Source of the DNA: Bacillota bacterium
GTDB taxonomy: Bacteria > Bacillota > Syntrophomonadia > Syntrophomonadales > Syntrophomonadaceae
DNA: 14,754 nucleotides
Direction of reading: 5' to 3'
Assembly (NCBI GenBank): GCA_017861475.1
Contig: JAGFXV010000009.1
Span: forward strand, 1-14,754
The notes under the pieces were generated by a model, which worked only from the letters and a program-made list of their open reading frames with translations, did not search any database and had not been told where the DNA came from. The position numbers were made by a program, and so were the translations under genes. Shown in pieces: positions 1 to 7,777 of the stretch. The first letter of the stretch is position 1; the number at the start of each line of letters is the position of its first letter.

Positions 1-1328
1 ATGGTCTGACGCTCCTCCATGATCTGAATGTTGTAATTGCAGTAGCACCCCGGCAGTGCATAGCCAACATTTTCAACATTGGCTTTCATATATTTCTGAC
101 GATAAAGATAATAAGGCTGATATCCTTTTTCCTGCAGCGTCTGACCAATATAATGAAGGCCGGTCTGCACTTCCCCGACCTGTTCATTCATCCCGCTTTT
201 CCCCTGCGACGCGGCCAGAAGGGATCCTTTCTTTACCGCAAGGGTGTGTACGGTTATATTTTCCGGTCCCAGCTCCAGGATCTGGGCCAGGGTGTTTTTA
301 TATTCTGCCATGCCCTCTCCGGGCAGGCCAATGATCAAGTCCATGTTCAGATTCGGGATCCCTGCATCCCGCACCCGCTGTACCGAATTTATTATATCTG
401 TCCGGCTGTGACGCCGGCCGATCAATTGCAAAGTAGCATCCTGCATGGTCTGTGGATTGATGCATATGCGGTTGACCCCCAAGGCTCTGAAAAGTTCAAG
501 TTTGGATGTTGACAAGGTATCAGGACGCCCGGCTTCTACTGTTATTTCCCTGGCAGTGGTAGTGATGCTGTACTGACCGAGCAAATCAAACATTCCCTCC
601 AGATCATCTTCCGCCAGGAGACTGGGTGTACCCCCGCCCCAATAAATATTTTCCGTTTCCAGACCCAATTCATAGATGCATTCACCGATTACTTCGATTT
701 CCTGCCGCAAAGCGTGCAGAAAAGGTTTCATCTGGGCGCAATAATCGGTCAAAATCGCACCGGGAAAGGAACAATAATAACAGCGGCTGGAGCAGAAGGG
801 GATGCCGATGTATATGCTTATTTTATGTTTGGCTTGCTGCGGGGATTGCAGATAAGGACGGTTGTTGCAGGCAATATGCGCCAGACGCCTGGCCACATCA
901 GGCTGCATGCAATAATTTTCCTCCAGCCGGTCCAGAATCTTCTCTATACTGTCACCCTGATCAAGCCAGCGGTGCAGCATTTTGAGCGGACGTACCCCGG
1001 TTAATATCCCATATGGATTTATCACCTTGCCCAAATGCCTGCAGAGCAAATGATACATAAAAACACGGGTCAGCCGTCTGATTTCATTCTCCCGAGGTTT
1101 GTCAGGGTCAAGGAAAAACTCGGATTCTTCCTGACTCAGGCGTGAGCCTTCCTGCAACCGGGCGCTCAAAAAGATCTGCCGGTCTGATTCACTGCGGCTA
1201 ATCTGCAAACTGATATCAGCATTGGCATCTGCTTCCCGGCAGAGTTCATATTCCGGGAAACTCAGGCGCACCAGCTCATGCACATGCTTATATAATTCCG
1301 GCGGCTGAAGCTCCATCGCCAATATCAT
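1..1328 (-). CDS. hemZ: HemZ-type coproporphyrinogen III dehydrogenase-like radical SAM protein (3' end cut by window edge)
   Basis: The frame is open from an ATG at 1328 to the left edge (about 442 codons), so the C-terminus, roughly 50 residues by family length, is missing. The start is supported by GGAGG at 1336-1340, seven bases upstream. The radical SAM cluster motif CSSRCYYC lies at residues 179-186 (C179, C183, C186) and the SAM-binding GGGTP motif near residue 235. An N-terminal region of about 165 residues precedes the radical SAM core and carries YGILTGVRP (about 106-114), typical of HemZ rather than HemN or HemW; INPQTM in the core fits too. The family is assigned to oxygen-independent heme synthesis (coproporphyrinogen III to protoporphyrinogen IX), although the activity of HemZ itself is less secure than that of HemN. 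It follows the recJ-relA-dtd-hydrolase operon on the same strand but is separated by a terminator and a large palindrome, so it probably has its own control. Confidence 0.88.
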   Translation of the reverse strand, partial: MILAMELQPPELYKHVHELVRLSFPEYELCREADANADISLQISRSESDRQIFLSARLQEGSRLSQEESEFFLDPDKPRENEIRRLTRVFMYHLLCRHLGKVINPYGILTGVRPLKMLHRWLDQGDSIEKILDRLEENYCMQPDVARRLAHIACNNRPYLQSPQQAKHKISIYIGIPFCSSRCYYCSFPGAILTDYCAQMKPFLHALRQEIEVIGECIYELGLETENIYWGGGTPSLLAEDDLEGMFDLLGQYSITTTAREITVEAGRPDTLSTSKLELFRALGVNRICINPQTMQDATLQLIGRRHSRTDIINSVQRVRDAGIPNLNMDLIIGLPGEGMAEYKNTLAQILELGPENITVHTLAVKKGSLLAASQGKSGMNEQVGEVQTGLHYIGQTLQEKGYQPYYLYRQKYMKANVENVGYALPGCYCNYNIQIMEERQT

Positions 1329-1342
1329 GACATTACCTCCAA

Positions 1343-1387
1343 AATAACTTAATAACTTGGTGCCAGGCACCAAATTATTAAGTTATT
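1343..1387 (-). repeat. Large palindrome (22-base arms) directly upstream of the hemZ ribosome binding site
   Basis: Bases 1343-1364 and 1366-1387 are inverted copies that match at 21 of 22 positions around base 1365. The only mismatch (1356/1374) becomes a G-U pair in RNA made from the minus strand, so the hemZ transcript would pair completely, while plus-strand RNA would have C-A there. The core is TTGGTGCCAGGCACCAA and the flank contains two copies of AATAACTT. It ends two bases before the GGAGG of hemZ. It could be an operator, a translation-controlling hairpin or a dispersed repeat; there is no following T run, so it is not a terminator for hemZ-direction transcription. Confidence 0.8.
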
Positions 1388-1390
1388 GTA

Positions 1391-1424
1391 AAACAAAAAT
1401 GTCAGGGGAACAGTCCCCTGACAT
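1391..1424 (-). terminator. Rho-independent terminator of the recJ-relA-dtd-hydrolase operon
   Basis: A perfect 11-bp stem (1399-1409 with 1414-1424, arm ATGTCAGGGGA) with a four-base loop is followed on the minus strand by TTTTGTTT. It starts 15 bases after the hydrolase stop codon, which is the expected place for a terminator ending this operon before hemZ. Confidence 0.85.
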
Positions 1425-1438
1425 GCTTGATAAACATT

Positions 1439-2059
1439 TTACAAAAAGGGATTGTTTTTTCTTTCAAAGCCAATGGTCGTGGCCGGCCCGTGGCCCGGAT
1501 AACAGATCACATCATCTTCATAACAGAGCAGTTTTTCTTTGATCATCTGAATCAGTTGTTTATATGATCCGCCCGGAAAATCAGTCCGGCCGATCGAGCC
1601 CTGGAAAAGAGTATCGCCTACAAATATGATGTTGCCGGTTTTTAAGCATATCCCGCCCTGACTGTGGCCGGGGGTATGAATAACTTCCAGTTCAACGGTA
1701 TTGCCGATCTTGATGATATCTCCTTCATCGATCAGTTGATCGGCCGGAGGACTTATGACCTTATTGCCAAACATATAGGAGAAGTTGGAGGCCGGGTTCA
1801 CCAGCATTTTAGCATCTCCGGCATGAATCAGGATCTTGGCTCCGGTAGCATCTTTGACCCCTTTGTTGCCACCGATATGATCGATATGCCCATGGGTATT
1901 GATAATATAAACGGCCTTGAGATCATTTTCGTTTAATAAGTTGACGATCGCCCGTGGGTTTCCGCCGGGATCGATCACCGCTGCTTCGCGGGTCTCTTCG
2001 CAGCCTACAATATAACAATTCTCTCCCATGCTGCTGATTTCCAAACCTTTTAAGATCAA
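1439..2059 (-). CDS. Metallo-beta-lactamase-fold hydrolase, glyoxalase II / YcbL type
   Basis: This 206-residue protein has the full metal-binding set of the glyoxalase II branch: THGHIDH at residues 55-61, H132 in HTPGHS, D149 in GDTLF, and H190 in YPGHG. The short length, without the C-terminal helical domain of classical glyoxalase II, matches the small YcbL-like hydrolases. These bind two metal ions and hydrolyse thioesters or related substrates; the physiological substrate is not evident. The start chosen is TTG at 2059, seven bases after a strong AGGAGGG; the first ATG is codon 11 and would remove the first beta strand. It lies 13 bases after dtd, whose TAG overlaps this Shine-Dalgarno, so it is the last gene of the operon before the terminator. 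The dtd-hydrolase pairing is common in Clostridia. Confidence 0.88.
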   Translation of the reverse strand: MILKGLEISSMGENCYIVGCEETREAAVIDPGGNPRAIVNLLNENDLKAVYIINTHGHIDHIGGNKGVKDATGAKILIHAGDAKMLVNPASNFSYMFGNKVISPPADQLIDEGDIIKIGNTVELEVIHTPGHSQGGICLKTGNIIFVGDTLFQGSIGRTDFPGGSYKQLIQMIKEKLLCYEDDVICYPGHGPATTIGFERKNNPFL

Positions 2060-2072
2060 TTAGATCTCCCTC

Positions 2073-2522
2073 CTAAAATGTTTTTTCACTATCCAGTAAT
2101 ATTGTACAAGGACCATCATTGCATATGTTAACTTGCATATGGGCTGCAAATACACCGGTTTCGACCCGAATATTTTTGGTTCTGCCCAGTTCAGCGCAGT
2201 GGGCAAACAACTCTTTGGCCGGCAGTGGATCTTCTGCCTCGGAAAAACTTGGCCGCCTGCCCTTGCGGGCATCTCCGCAAAGGGTAAACTGGCTCACCAG
2301 CAACAGTTCTCCCTCTGTATCAAGCAACGACAGGTTCATTTTTCCTTCTTCATCCTCAAAAATGCGCAGATTGATGATTTTATCCATCATATATTCTGCA
2401 TCCCTGCGGTCATCGCCTTTTTTTACCGCCAGCAATACCATCAGGCCCGGTCCGATACGTGCAACTTCAGCATTATCGACCACTACACTGCTGTGCAGGC
2501 ATTTCTGTACTACGGCCCGCAT
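2073..2522 (-). CDS. dtd: D-aminoacyl-tRNA deacylase (D-Tyr-tRNA deacylase)
   Basis: The 149-residue length is normal for DTD. The family's two active-site segments are present: SQFTLCGDARKGRRPSF at about residues 77-93, and NDGPCT at 135-140 containing the Gly-cisPro pair (G137, P138) that rejects L-aminoacyl substrates. The N-terminus MRAVVQ starts directly on the first strand, as expected. The enzyme works in the cytoplasm, hydrolysing D-amino acids (and glycine from mischarged tRNA-Ala) off tRNA. The ATG at 2522 immediately follows the relA TAA with no gap, and its AAGGGG ribosome binding sequence lies inside the end of relA, so translation is probably coupled. CGD in SQFTLCGD replaces the more usual YAD, a minor variation. 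Confidence 0.95.
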   Translation of the reverse strand: MRAVVQKCLHSSVVVDNAEVARIGPGLMVLLAVKKGDDRRDAEYMMDKIINLRIFEDEEGKMNLSLLDTEGELLLVSQFTLCGDARKGRRPSFSEAEDPLPAKELFAHCAELGRTKNIRVETGVFAAHMQVNICNDGPCTILLDSEKTF

Positions 2523-4700
2523 TTATTCACCCCTTATCTCTCCCGGCAGGACCCGCCTTACTTCCATTACATCCTTTACCTTCTGGATCCTTTGTTTGAC
2601 CGCCGTAAGATGATCCATATCAATGACTTCCAGTTTTAAATTTATTAAAGCCAGTCCGTTCTTGGTTACCCTTGAAAAAACTGAATTTATCTGTACCCTG
2701 GTGTCGGCGATCACATTCATGACATCGGTCGTAAGACGCGGACGATCCATGGCTTTGACCTCCAGTTCCACCACATATATGCCGGTTTCACTGGCCCATT
2801 CCACTTCCATGACCCGGTCTTTTTCGACGCGCAGATAGTTTTGCAGATTGGGACAATCCCGGCGATGCACCGATACACCCCGTCCTCTGGTTATATAGCC
2901 CAGTACCTCGTCCCCGGGCAGCGGATTGCAGCAGTGGGCCAATCGTATAACAACATCATCCACACCTTTGATTTTTAGAGCTGATGTTTCCCGGTCTTTA
3001 TGCACACCGGTCGGCTGAGGCACACTTAAAACATCATCGAGCTGAATATTCTCAAAGAACATCTCCTTCATCTTATTAATGACCTGATTTACCGTGATGC
3101 TGTTGTCTCCCATCGCGGCATACAGATCATCAACTTTGTTGAGCGAGTAACGCGCCCCTATTTCCAGCATCCTTGGCTCTTTCATCAATTCCCTGGGGTC
3201 AAGATGCTTTTTTTTCAGTTCAAGTTCAAGCGCGTCATGTCCTTTGAGAATATTCTCCTCACGTTTTTCTCTTTTAAACCAATGTTTGATACGTCCACGG
3301 GCCGAAGATGTCTTGACGAAATTAAGCCAGTCCGCGGTCGGTCCGTTTGATTGCTTGGAGGTAAGTATTTCAACGATATCACCATTGGCCAGTTGAAAAT
3401 CAAGCGGTACGATGCGTCCGTTCACTTTGGCACCGATACATTTATGGCCTACTTCGGTATGGACCCGGTAGGCAAAATCAACCGGACATGAACCTTTGGG
3501 CAGCTCAAAAACTGCTCCTTTGGGGGTGAAAACGAAGACCGTATCTTCAAAAAGGTCTATTTTCAGCGATTCCATGAATTCGCCGGTATCTTTGATGTCC
3601 TGCTGCCATTCCATGATCTGGCGCAGCCAGGCCAGTTTTTCATCGAATTTTTTATCCTTTTCCCCGGTGATGCCTTCCTTGTACTTCCAGTGGGCGGCAA
3701 TGCCCGATTCAGCTGTACGATGCATCTCCCAGGTCTTGATCTGCACCTCGAAGGGTTCTCCGCCCTGACCGATCAAAGTAGTATGCAGGGACTGATACAT
3801 GTTGGGTTTGGGGGTGGCGATATAATCCTTGAAACGCCCCGGCAGAGGCTTCCACATGGTATGAATGATACCCAGCACCCCATAACAGTCACGCACATGG
3901 TCAACAATCACCCGAATAGCGATCTTGTCATAGATTTCATCAATATCTTTGTTTTGTTTGATCATTTTTTTATAGATGCTGTATATATTTTTGGGTCGTC
4001 CGGCGATATCGCCCTTTATCCCGATCTGATCAAGACCGGTTTCGATGCGCTGGATCAGATCATGTACGTACGCTTCACGTTCCTTGCGTTTGGTTTTAAG
4101 GCGGCGGGCGATTTCATAATACATATCCGGATCGAGATATAGAAAAGACAAATCCTCCAATTCCCATTTATATTTGAATATCCCCAGACGATGGGCCAGG
4201 GGGGCAAATATATCCATGGTTTCCTGGGCTATTTCCTTTTGCTTGTAGGCAGGTTGATAGCTGAGGGTGCGCATATTATGCAGGCGATCCGCCAGTTTGA
4301 TCATGATGACGCGGATATCCTTGGCCATGGCGATAAACATTTTACGCAGATTTTCCGCCTGGGCTTCTTCCCGGGAACTGAATTCAATGCGGCTTAATTT
4401 GGTGACACCTTCGACCAGCAGGGCAATTTCTTCGCCGAACTCTTCCTGCAGATCCAGAAAGCTGTATGCCGTATCCTCAATGACATCATGTAAAAGGGCA
4501 GCACAAAGCGAAGCCGTATCCATTTCAATTTCGGTAAGGATCATCGCCACCTCGACCGGGTGGATGATATACGGCTCACCGGAAATCCTTTTCTGCCCCC
4601 CATGCGCAGCCTCAGCGTAGCTGAAAGCTTTGGTTATCAAGTCAAAATTGGCGTTGGGGTCATATTGCTTTACCCGGTCCAAAATTACCTGCGGTCCCAA
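2523..4700 (-). CDS. relA: Bifunctional (p)ppGpp synthetase/hydrolase, Rel/SpoT family
   Basis: A 725-residue long RSH protein with all domains in order. The HD hydrolase domain is at about 20-200 (HD at 71-72 and ED at 75-76 within LLHDVIEDT). The synthetase domain is at about 230-345 (GRPKNIYSI near 234; RFKD at 289-292). TGS is at about 388-447, a helical and cysteine-containing segment near CCNPLPGDEVLG, and a C-terminal ACT domain covers the last 75 residues. The intact HD site and the RxKD loop, rather than the ExDD of hydrolase-dead RelA, indicate both synthesis and hydrolysis of (p)ppGpp in the stringent response. The start is TTG at 4700, the codon directly after the recJ TAA; no earlier start is possible because recJ is in the same frame. 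The Shine-Dalgarno would be GGTGAT inside the recJ end. The N-terminus is about six residues shorter than that of Bacillus subtilis RelA. Confidence 0.95.
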   Translation of the reverse strand: MGPQVILDRVKQYDPNANFDLITKAFSYAEAAHGGQKRISGEPYIIHPVEVAMILTEIEMDTASLCAALLHDVIEDTAYSFLDLQEEFGEEIALLVEGVTKLSRIEFSSREEAQAENLRKMFIAMAKDIRVIMIKLADRLHNMRTLSYQPAYKQKEIAQETMDIFAPLAHRLGIFKYKWELEDLSFLYLDPDMYYEIARRLKTKRKEREAYVHDLIQRIETGLDQIGIKGDIAGRPKNIYSIYKKMIKQNKDIDEIYDKIAIRVIVDHVRDCYGVLGIIHTMWKPLPGRFKDYIATPKPNMYQSLHTTLIGQGGEPFEVQIKTWEMHRTAESGIAAHWKYKEGITGEKDKKFDEKLAWLRQIMEWQQDIKDTGEFMESLKIDLFEDTVFVFTPKGAVFELPKGSCPVDFAYRVHTEVGHKCIGAKVNGRIVPLDFQLANGDIVEILTSKQSNGPTADWLNFVKTSSARGRIKHWFKREKREENILKGHDALELELKKKHLDPRELMKEPRMLEIGARYSLNKVDDLYAAMGDNSITVNQVINKMKEMFFENIQLDDVLSVPQPTGVHKDRETSALKIKGVDDVVIRLAHCCNPLPGDEVLGYITRGRGVSVHRRDCPNLQNYLRVEKDRVMEVEWASETGIYVVELEVKAMDRPRLTTDVMNVIADTRVQINSVFSRVTKNGLALINLKLEVIDMDHLTAVKQRIQKVKDVMEVRRVLPGEIRGE

Positions 4701-7532
4701 TTACATCACCATTCCAGTTGATTGTCCGGCAATCGAACGCCATCGTTCCAACAGTTCCTTTTCTTTTTTGCCCTCATGGAAATAAGGTGAAAATTCTGGT
4801 TGTATAGCGTCTTTTTGGGTCGAAAGAAAGTATATTGCCATTATACTACCGCTTTTCTGAAACTGACACAAGTCCAGGTCGGACATTATCTGCAGGGATG
4901 CCATCAGCTCCAGACGGCTTACTTCATCACTGATCTCTTTGCCCAGTCGTGCCAGTATTTCCGTTTCCTCAAGCCGCAGTGTTTTGCGTCCGAAACCCAA
5001 TAATGAACGCCAGACGAGTTCGAGTTTGGCCGGTTCGGGATAGATACGCTGCAAATAGATACGGTTTCTGTTGATATCCTCCGCTGTGAACGCCAATTGC
5101 AGAGGCAGCTCCAGATTATCCACATAATCGGCTACGGCGGCCAGTTCGTATGCGGCAAAAGGACTGTCCAGCAAAGTAAGTGCATCGATTTCACCCAATT
5201 GGACCGGTCCGGGGGGATGGGTGCCGTCCACCAGCAAAAGTCCTTGGTTGCTGTTGCGAAAATGTTGGCGGCTGGTTCTGCGCAGCGCGGGATCAGCTGC
5301 TCCGGCTTCCACTTCAGCCTGAGGATATTGTTGTAATATTTTTTTCACGGTTGCAGGCCGGTTAACATAAATGATGCTTCTTCCGGGATCAGTATCTCCT
5401 GCCTGACTTGCCTGCAAATGCAGCTGAGGGCTGATGGTTAGATTGAATATGTTCAGATTCTGACTGTTCCAAAAGGAAGTCGTTTGTCCGGATTCTGGCC
5501 AAAAGCTGACCACGGTATTCAGATTGGGCGGCATTGCTACCGAGTTGCTTGCACTATTCCTGGGCCCGGCTAAATATTCCAGGAAGGACTGTGTACTTAA
5601 ATAAATTTTGGTCTCACCATTGCTGAATTTACGCAGCGCGGAATCGCGGGTCTTACGATCCAAAAGACCGTGCATCTCCTGCAGCAAATCAGGTTTGACG
5701 ATAGCCTGCATCATTTCACGGTGTTTCATCAGGCTGCGCACCGTCGGATAAACAAACAGTACCGGGTGTCCTTTGATCAATTCTTTTACCGTAGTGGTTA
5801 AAACCTGTTTTATTTGCACAGCAGAGGAGGTTTCTCTCACTTGCCAGTCATCTCTCCACACCGGTTTGATGTCTCTGATTTTTAGCTGCAGGCTATTGCG
5901 GCCTTTGAAATTGTTTTCAGCCAGATCAAAAAGCAGATCCTGCTTGCATACCTTCAAACCGGGATGCATCATGTCAGCACCGTTAAAAGCGATCGCCTCC
6001 AGAGAACTGGTTCCGGTCCTGAATTTAAAATGCGCCCCGTTGGTCCCGACCAGCAACATATCATGCAGCAGACTGCTGCGAAGAACCAGGCTGGGGACCG
6101 GATTTCCCTCCCCAAATGGAGCCAGCAGTTCGATTTCGCTCCATAAATTCAGACTTAATTCTGCTTCATCAATTTCCAGATCGGCCGGATAAATCTTTTT
6201 CCCGATGGTGGGCAGTTCCTGGCCCAGCATATAATCCTGCAGAGCTTTGCGGAAGTGATCCAGCTGATCCCGGTGCAAAGCCAGTCCGGCCGCCATACGA
6301 TGACCGCCGAATCTTTCCAGATAGACGCGGCAGTGTAGCAAAGCAGCGTAAAGGTCAAAATCTCCGCTGCTGCGGGCTGAACCCTTGCCCTGTTCTCCTT
6401 CCCAGGATAAAACGATCGCCGGGCGGTTAAACTTGTTGGCCAAACGGGAAGCAACGATGCCAATGACACCTTCATGCCAGTTTTCACCGCTCACCAGAAT
6501 AAATTTTTCCTGTTCCAGATCCGGTAGATTAAGCAGCGCCTGCTGGTAGATATTCTCTTCTATCTCCCGGCGCTCGTCATTTAACCGGCATAGTTCCTCG
6601 GCCAGCTGTTGGGCCTCGCTCTCATCCCTGCTCAACAGCAAAGCAATGCTTTTGCGGGCGGAATCAATGCGACCGGCCGAATTTAAACGAGGTGCCAGGA
6701 CAAATCCGATTTGCCACGAATTTACGGGTTTGCCGAGCATACCGGTTTTTTCCAGGAGAGCCACCAACCCTGGCCGGGTTGTTTTATCCAGCGCTTTCAG
6801 GCCATATTTCACCAGAGTACGATTTTCCTCCAGCAAGGGTACGATATCGGCCACGGTTGCTATTGCGACCAGATCCAGCCAGTCCTGTCCGGGTTCCATT
6901 CCCCGGGCATGCAATAAAGCACAGGCCAGCTTGTAACTGACCCCGACTCCGGCCAGGTTTGTGATCGTCGGCAACTGATCATTTTTAGGATTTATGATGG
7001 CGTTGGCGATCGGCTGTTGATCCGCCGGGGTATGGTGGTCGGTAATGATCAAATCCATATCCAATTTTCTGGCCAGTTCTGCCTCATTCATAGATGTGAT
7101 GCCGCAGTCTACGGTAATAACCAGTTTGCAGCCTTGCGCATGGAGATTGTGTAATGCTTCGGCATTCAATCCGTAACCTTCGCTGAAACGGTTGGGCACA
7201 TAATATCCGACCGGATAGCCAAGACGCGCAAAGCACTCCAGTAAAATCACGATGCTGCACACCCCGTCGGCATCATAATCTCCATATACAACAATTTTTT
7301 CTTTGGCAGTGATGGCTTCCCCGATGCGCTCCAAAGCGGCTTGCATCCCTTTCATTTTCAGTGGGTCTTCCAGTGTGGACAACTGGGGATACAAAAATTT
7401 TCGGGCCTGCGCGGCATTTTGGTTTCCTCTTTGCACCAGCAGACGAGCGACGGGCAGCGAAACTTTAAGTTCACGGCTTATATTCAATGCAAGTTCATCA
7501 TTATATGATTTTAATTGCCAGATGCTATGCAA
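4701..7532 (-). CDS. recJ: Single-stranded-DNA-specific exonuclease RecJ, long form
   Basis: At 943 residues this is much longer than Escherichia coli RecJ (577) and longer than the Bacillus form (about 786). The DHH core shows DYDADG (85-90), VDCG with D142, and DHH (165-167). The DHHA1 domain has FGGHRMAAG (408-416), followed by an OB-like region to about 560. All core metal ligands appear intact, so it should act as a 5'-3' single-strand exonuclease in recombination and mismatch or base-excision repair. Residues about 570-943 form a C-terminal extension; part of it (about 585-680) resembles a worn helicase C-lobe, and the end resembles the C-terminal domain of other Firmicute RecJ proteins. 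The start is TTG at 7532, six bases after a strong AGGAGG. It is the first gene of the operon, and relA begins at the next codon after its stop. Confidence 0.93.
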   Translation of the reverse strand: MHSIWQLKSYNDELALNISRELKVSLPVARLLVQRGNQNAAQARKFLYPQLSTLEDPLKMKGMQAALERIGEAITAKEKIVVYGDYDADGVCSIVILLECFARLGYPVGYYVPNRFSEGYGLNAEALHNLHAQGCKLVITVDCGITSMNEAELARKLDMDLIITDHHTPADQQPIANAIINPKNDQLPTITNLAGVGVSYKLACALLHARGMEPGQDWLDLVAIATVADIVPLLEENRTLVKYGLKALDKTTRPGLVALLEKTGMLGKPVNSWQIGFVLAPRLNSAGRIDSARKSIALLLSRDESEAQQLAEELCRLNDERREIEENIYQQALLNLPDLEQEKFILVSGENWHEGVIGIVASRLANKFNRPAIVLSWEGEQGKGSARSSGDFDLYAALLHCRVYLERFGGHRMAAGLALHRDQLDHFRKALQDYMLGQELPTIGKKIYPADLEIDEAELSLNLWSEIELLAPFGEGNPVPSLVLRSSLLHDMLLVGTNGAHFKFRTGTSSLEAIAFNGADMMHPGLKVCKQDLLFDLAENNFKGRNSLQLKIRDIKPVWRDDWQVRETSSAVQIKQVLTTTVKELIKGHPVLFVYPTVRSLMKHREMMQAIVKPDLLQEMHGLLDRKTRDSALRKFSNGETKIYLSTQSFLEYLAGPRNSASNSVAMPPNLNTVVSFWPESGQTTSFWNSQNLNIFNLTISPQLHLQASQAGDTDPGRSIIYVNRPATVKKILQQYPQAEVEAGAADPALRRTSRQHFRNSNQGLLLVDGTHPPGPVQLGEIDALTLLDSPFAAYELAAVADYVDNLELPLQLAFTAEDINRNRIYLQRIYPEPAKLELVWRSLLGFGRKTLRLEETEILARLGKEISDEVSRLELMASLQIMSDLDLCQFQKSGSIMAIYFLSTQKDAIQPEFSPYFHEGKKEKELLERWRSIAGQSTGMVM

Positions 7533-7591
7533 TCTTTGCCTCCTGTTTCCGGCAGCGTTATGATCAGTGATTTGCTTCCGGGTATTATTTG

Positions 7592-7597
7592 ATTATA
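7592..7597 (-). promoter_or_regulatory. Candidate -10 element of the recJ operon
   Basis: The minus strand reads TATAAT here, about 60 bases before the recJ TTG. No good -35 hexamer lies 16-18 bases upstream (TCCCTC at 17), so this is only a candidate, resting on a perfect -10 in a divergent intergenic region. Confidence 0.35.
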
Positions 7598-7697
7598 TAT
7601 GAGAGACGCTTTTTGAGGGATATTGATTTGTAAAATTGCTAAATTTTTTCGATGTTGCCGGTGGCAAATTCAGACATGTATACAAAGTTTCTACATA

Positions 7698-7703
7698 TAT
7701 AAT
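7698..7703 (+). promoter_or_regulatory. Candidate -10 element for the two-half ATPase gene
   Basis: TATAAT lies 74 bases before the ATG at 7778 in the AT-rich divergent region. The sequence 17 bases upstream (CATGTA) is not a good -35. A small perfect hairpin, TTGCC-GGT-GGCAA at about 7655-7667, lies just upstream and might be an operator; it has no T run. Confidence 0.3.
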
Positions 7704-7777
7704 AATGTCCGCTTTTATGCAAATACTGATTTTCAGGTGCATGGAAGGCACAAAAATTAATATGTGGGGGTAATGCA

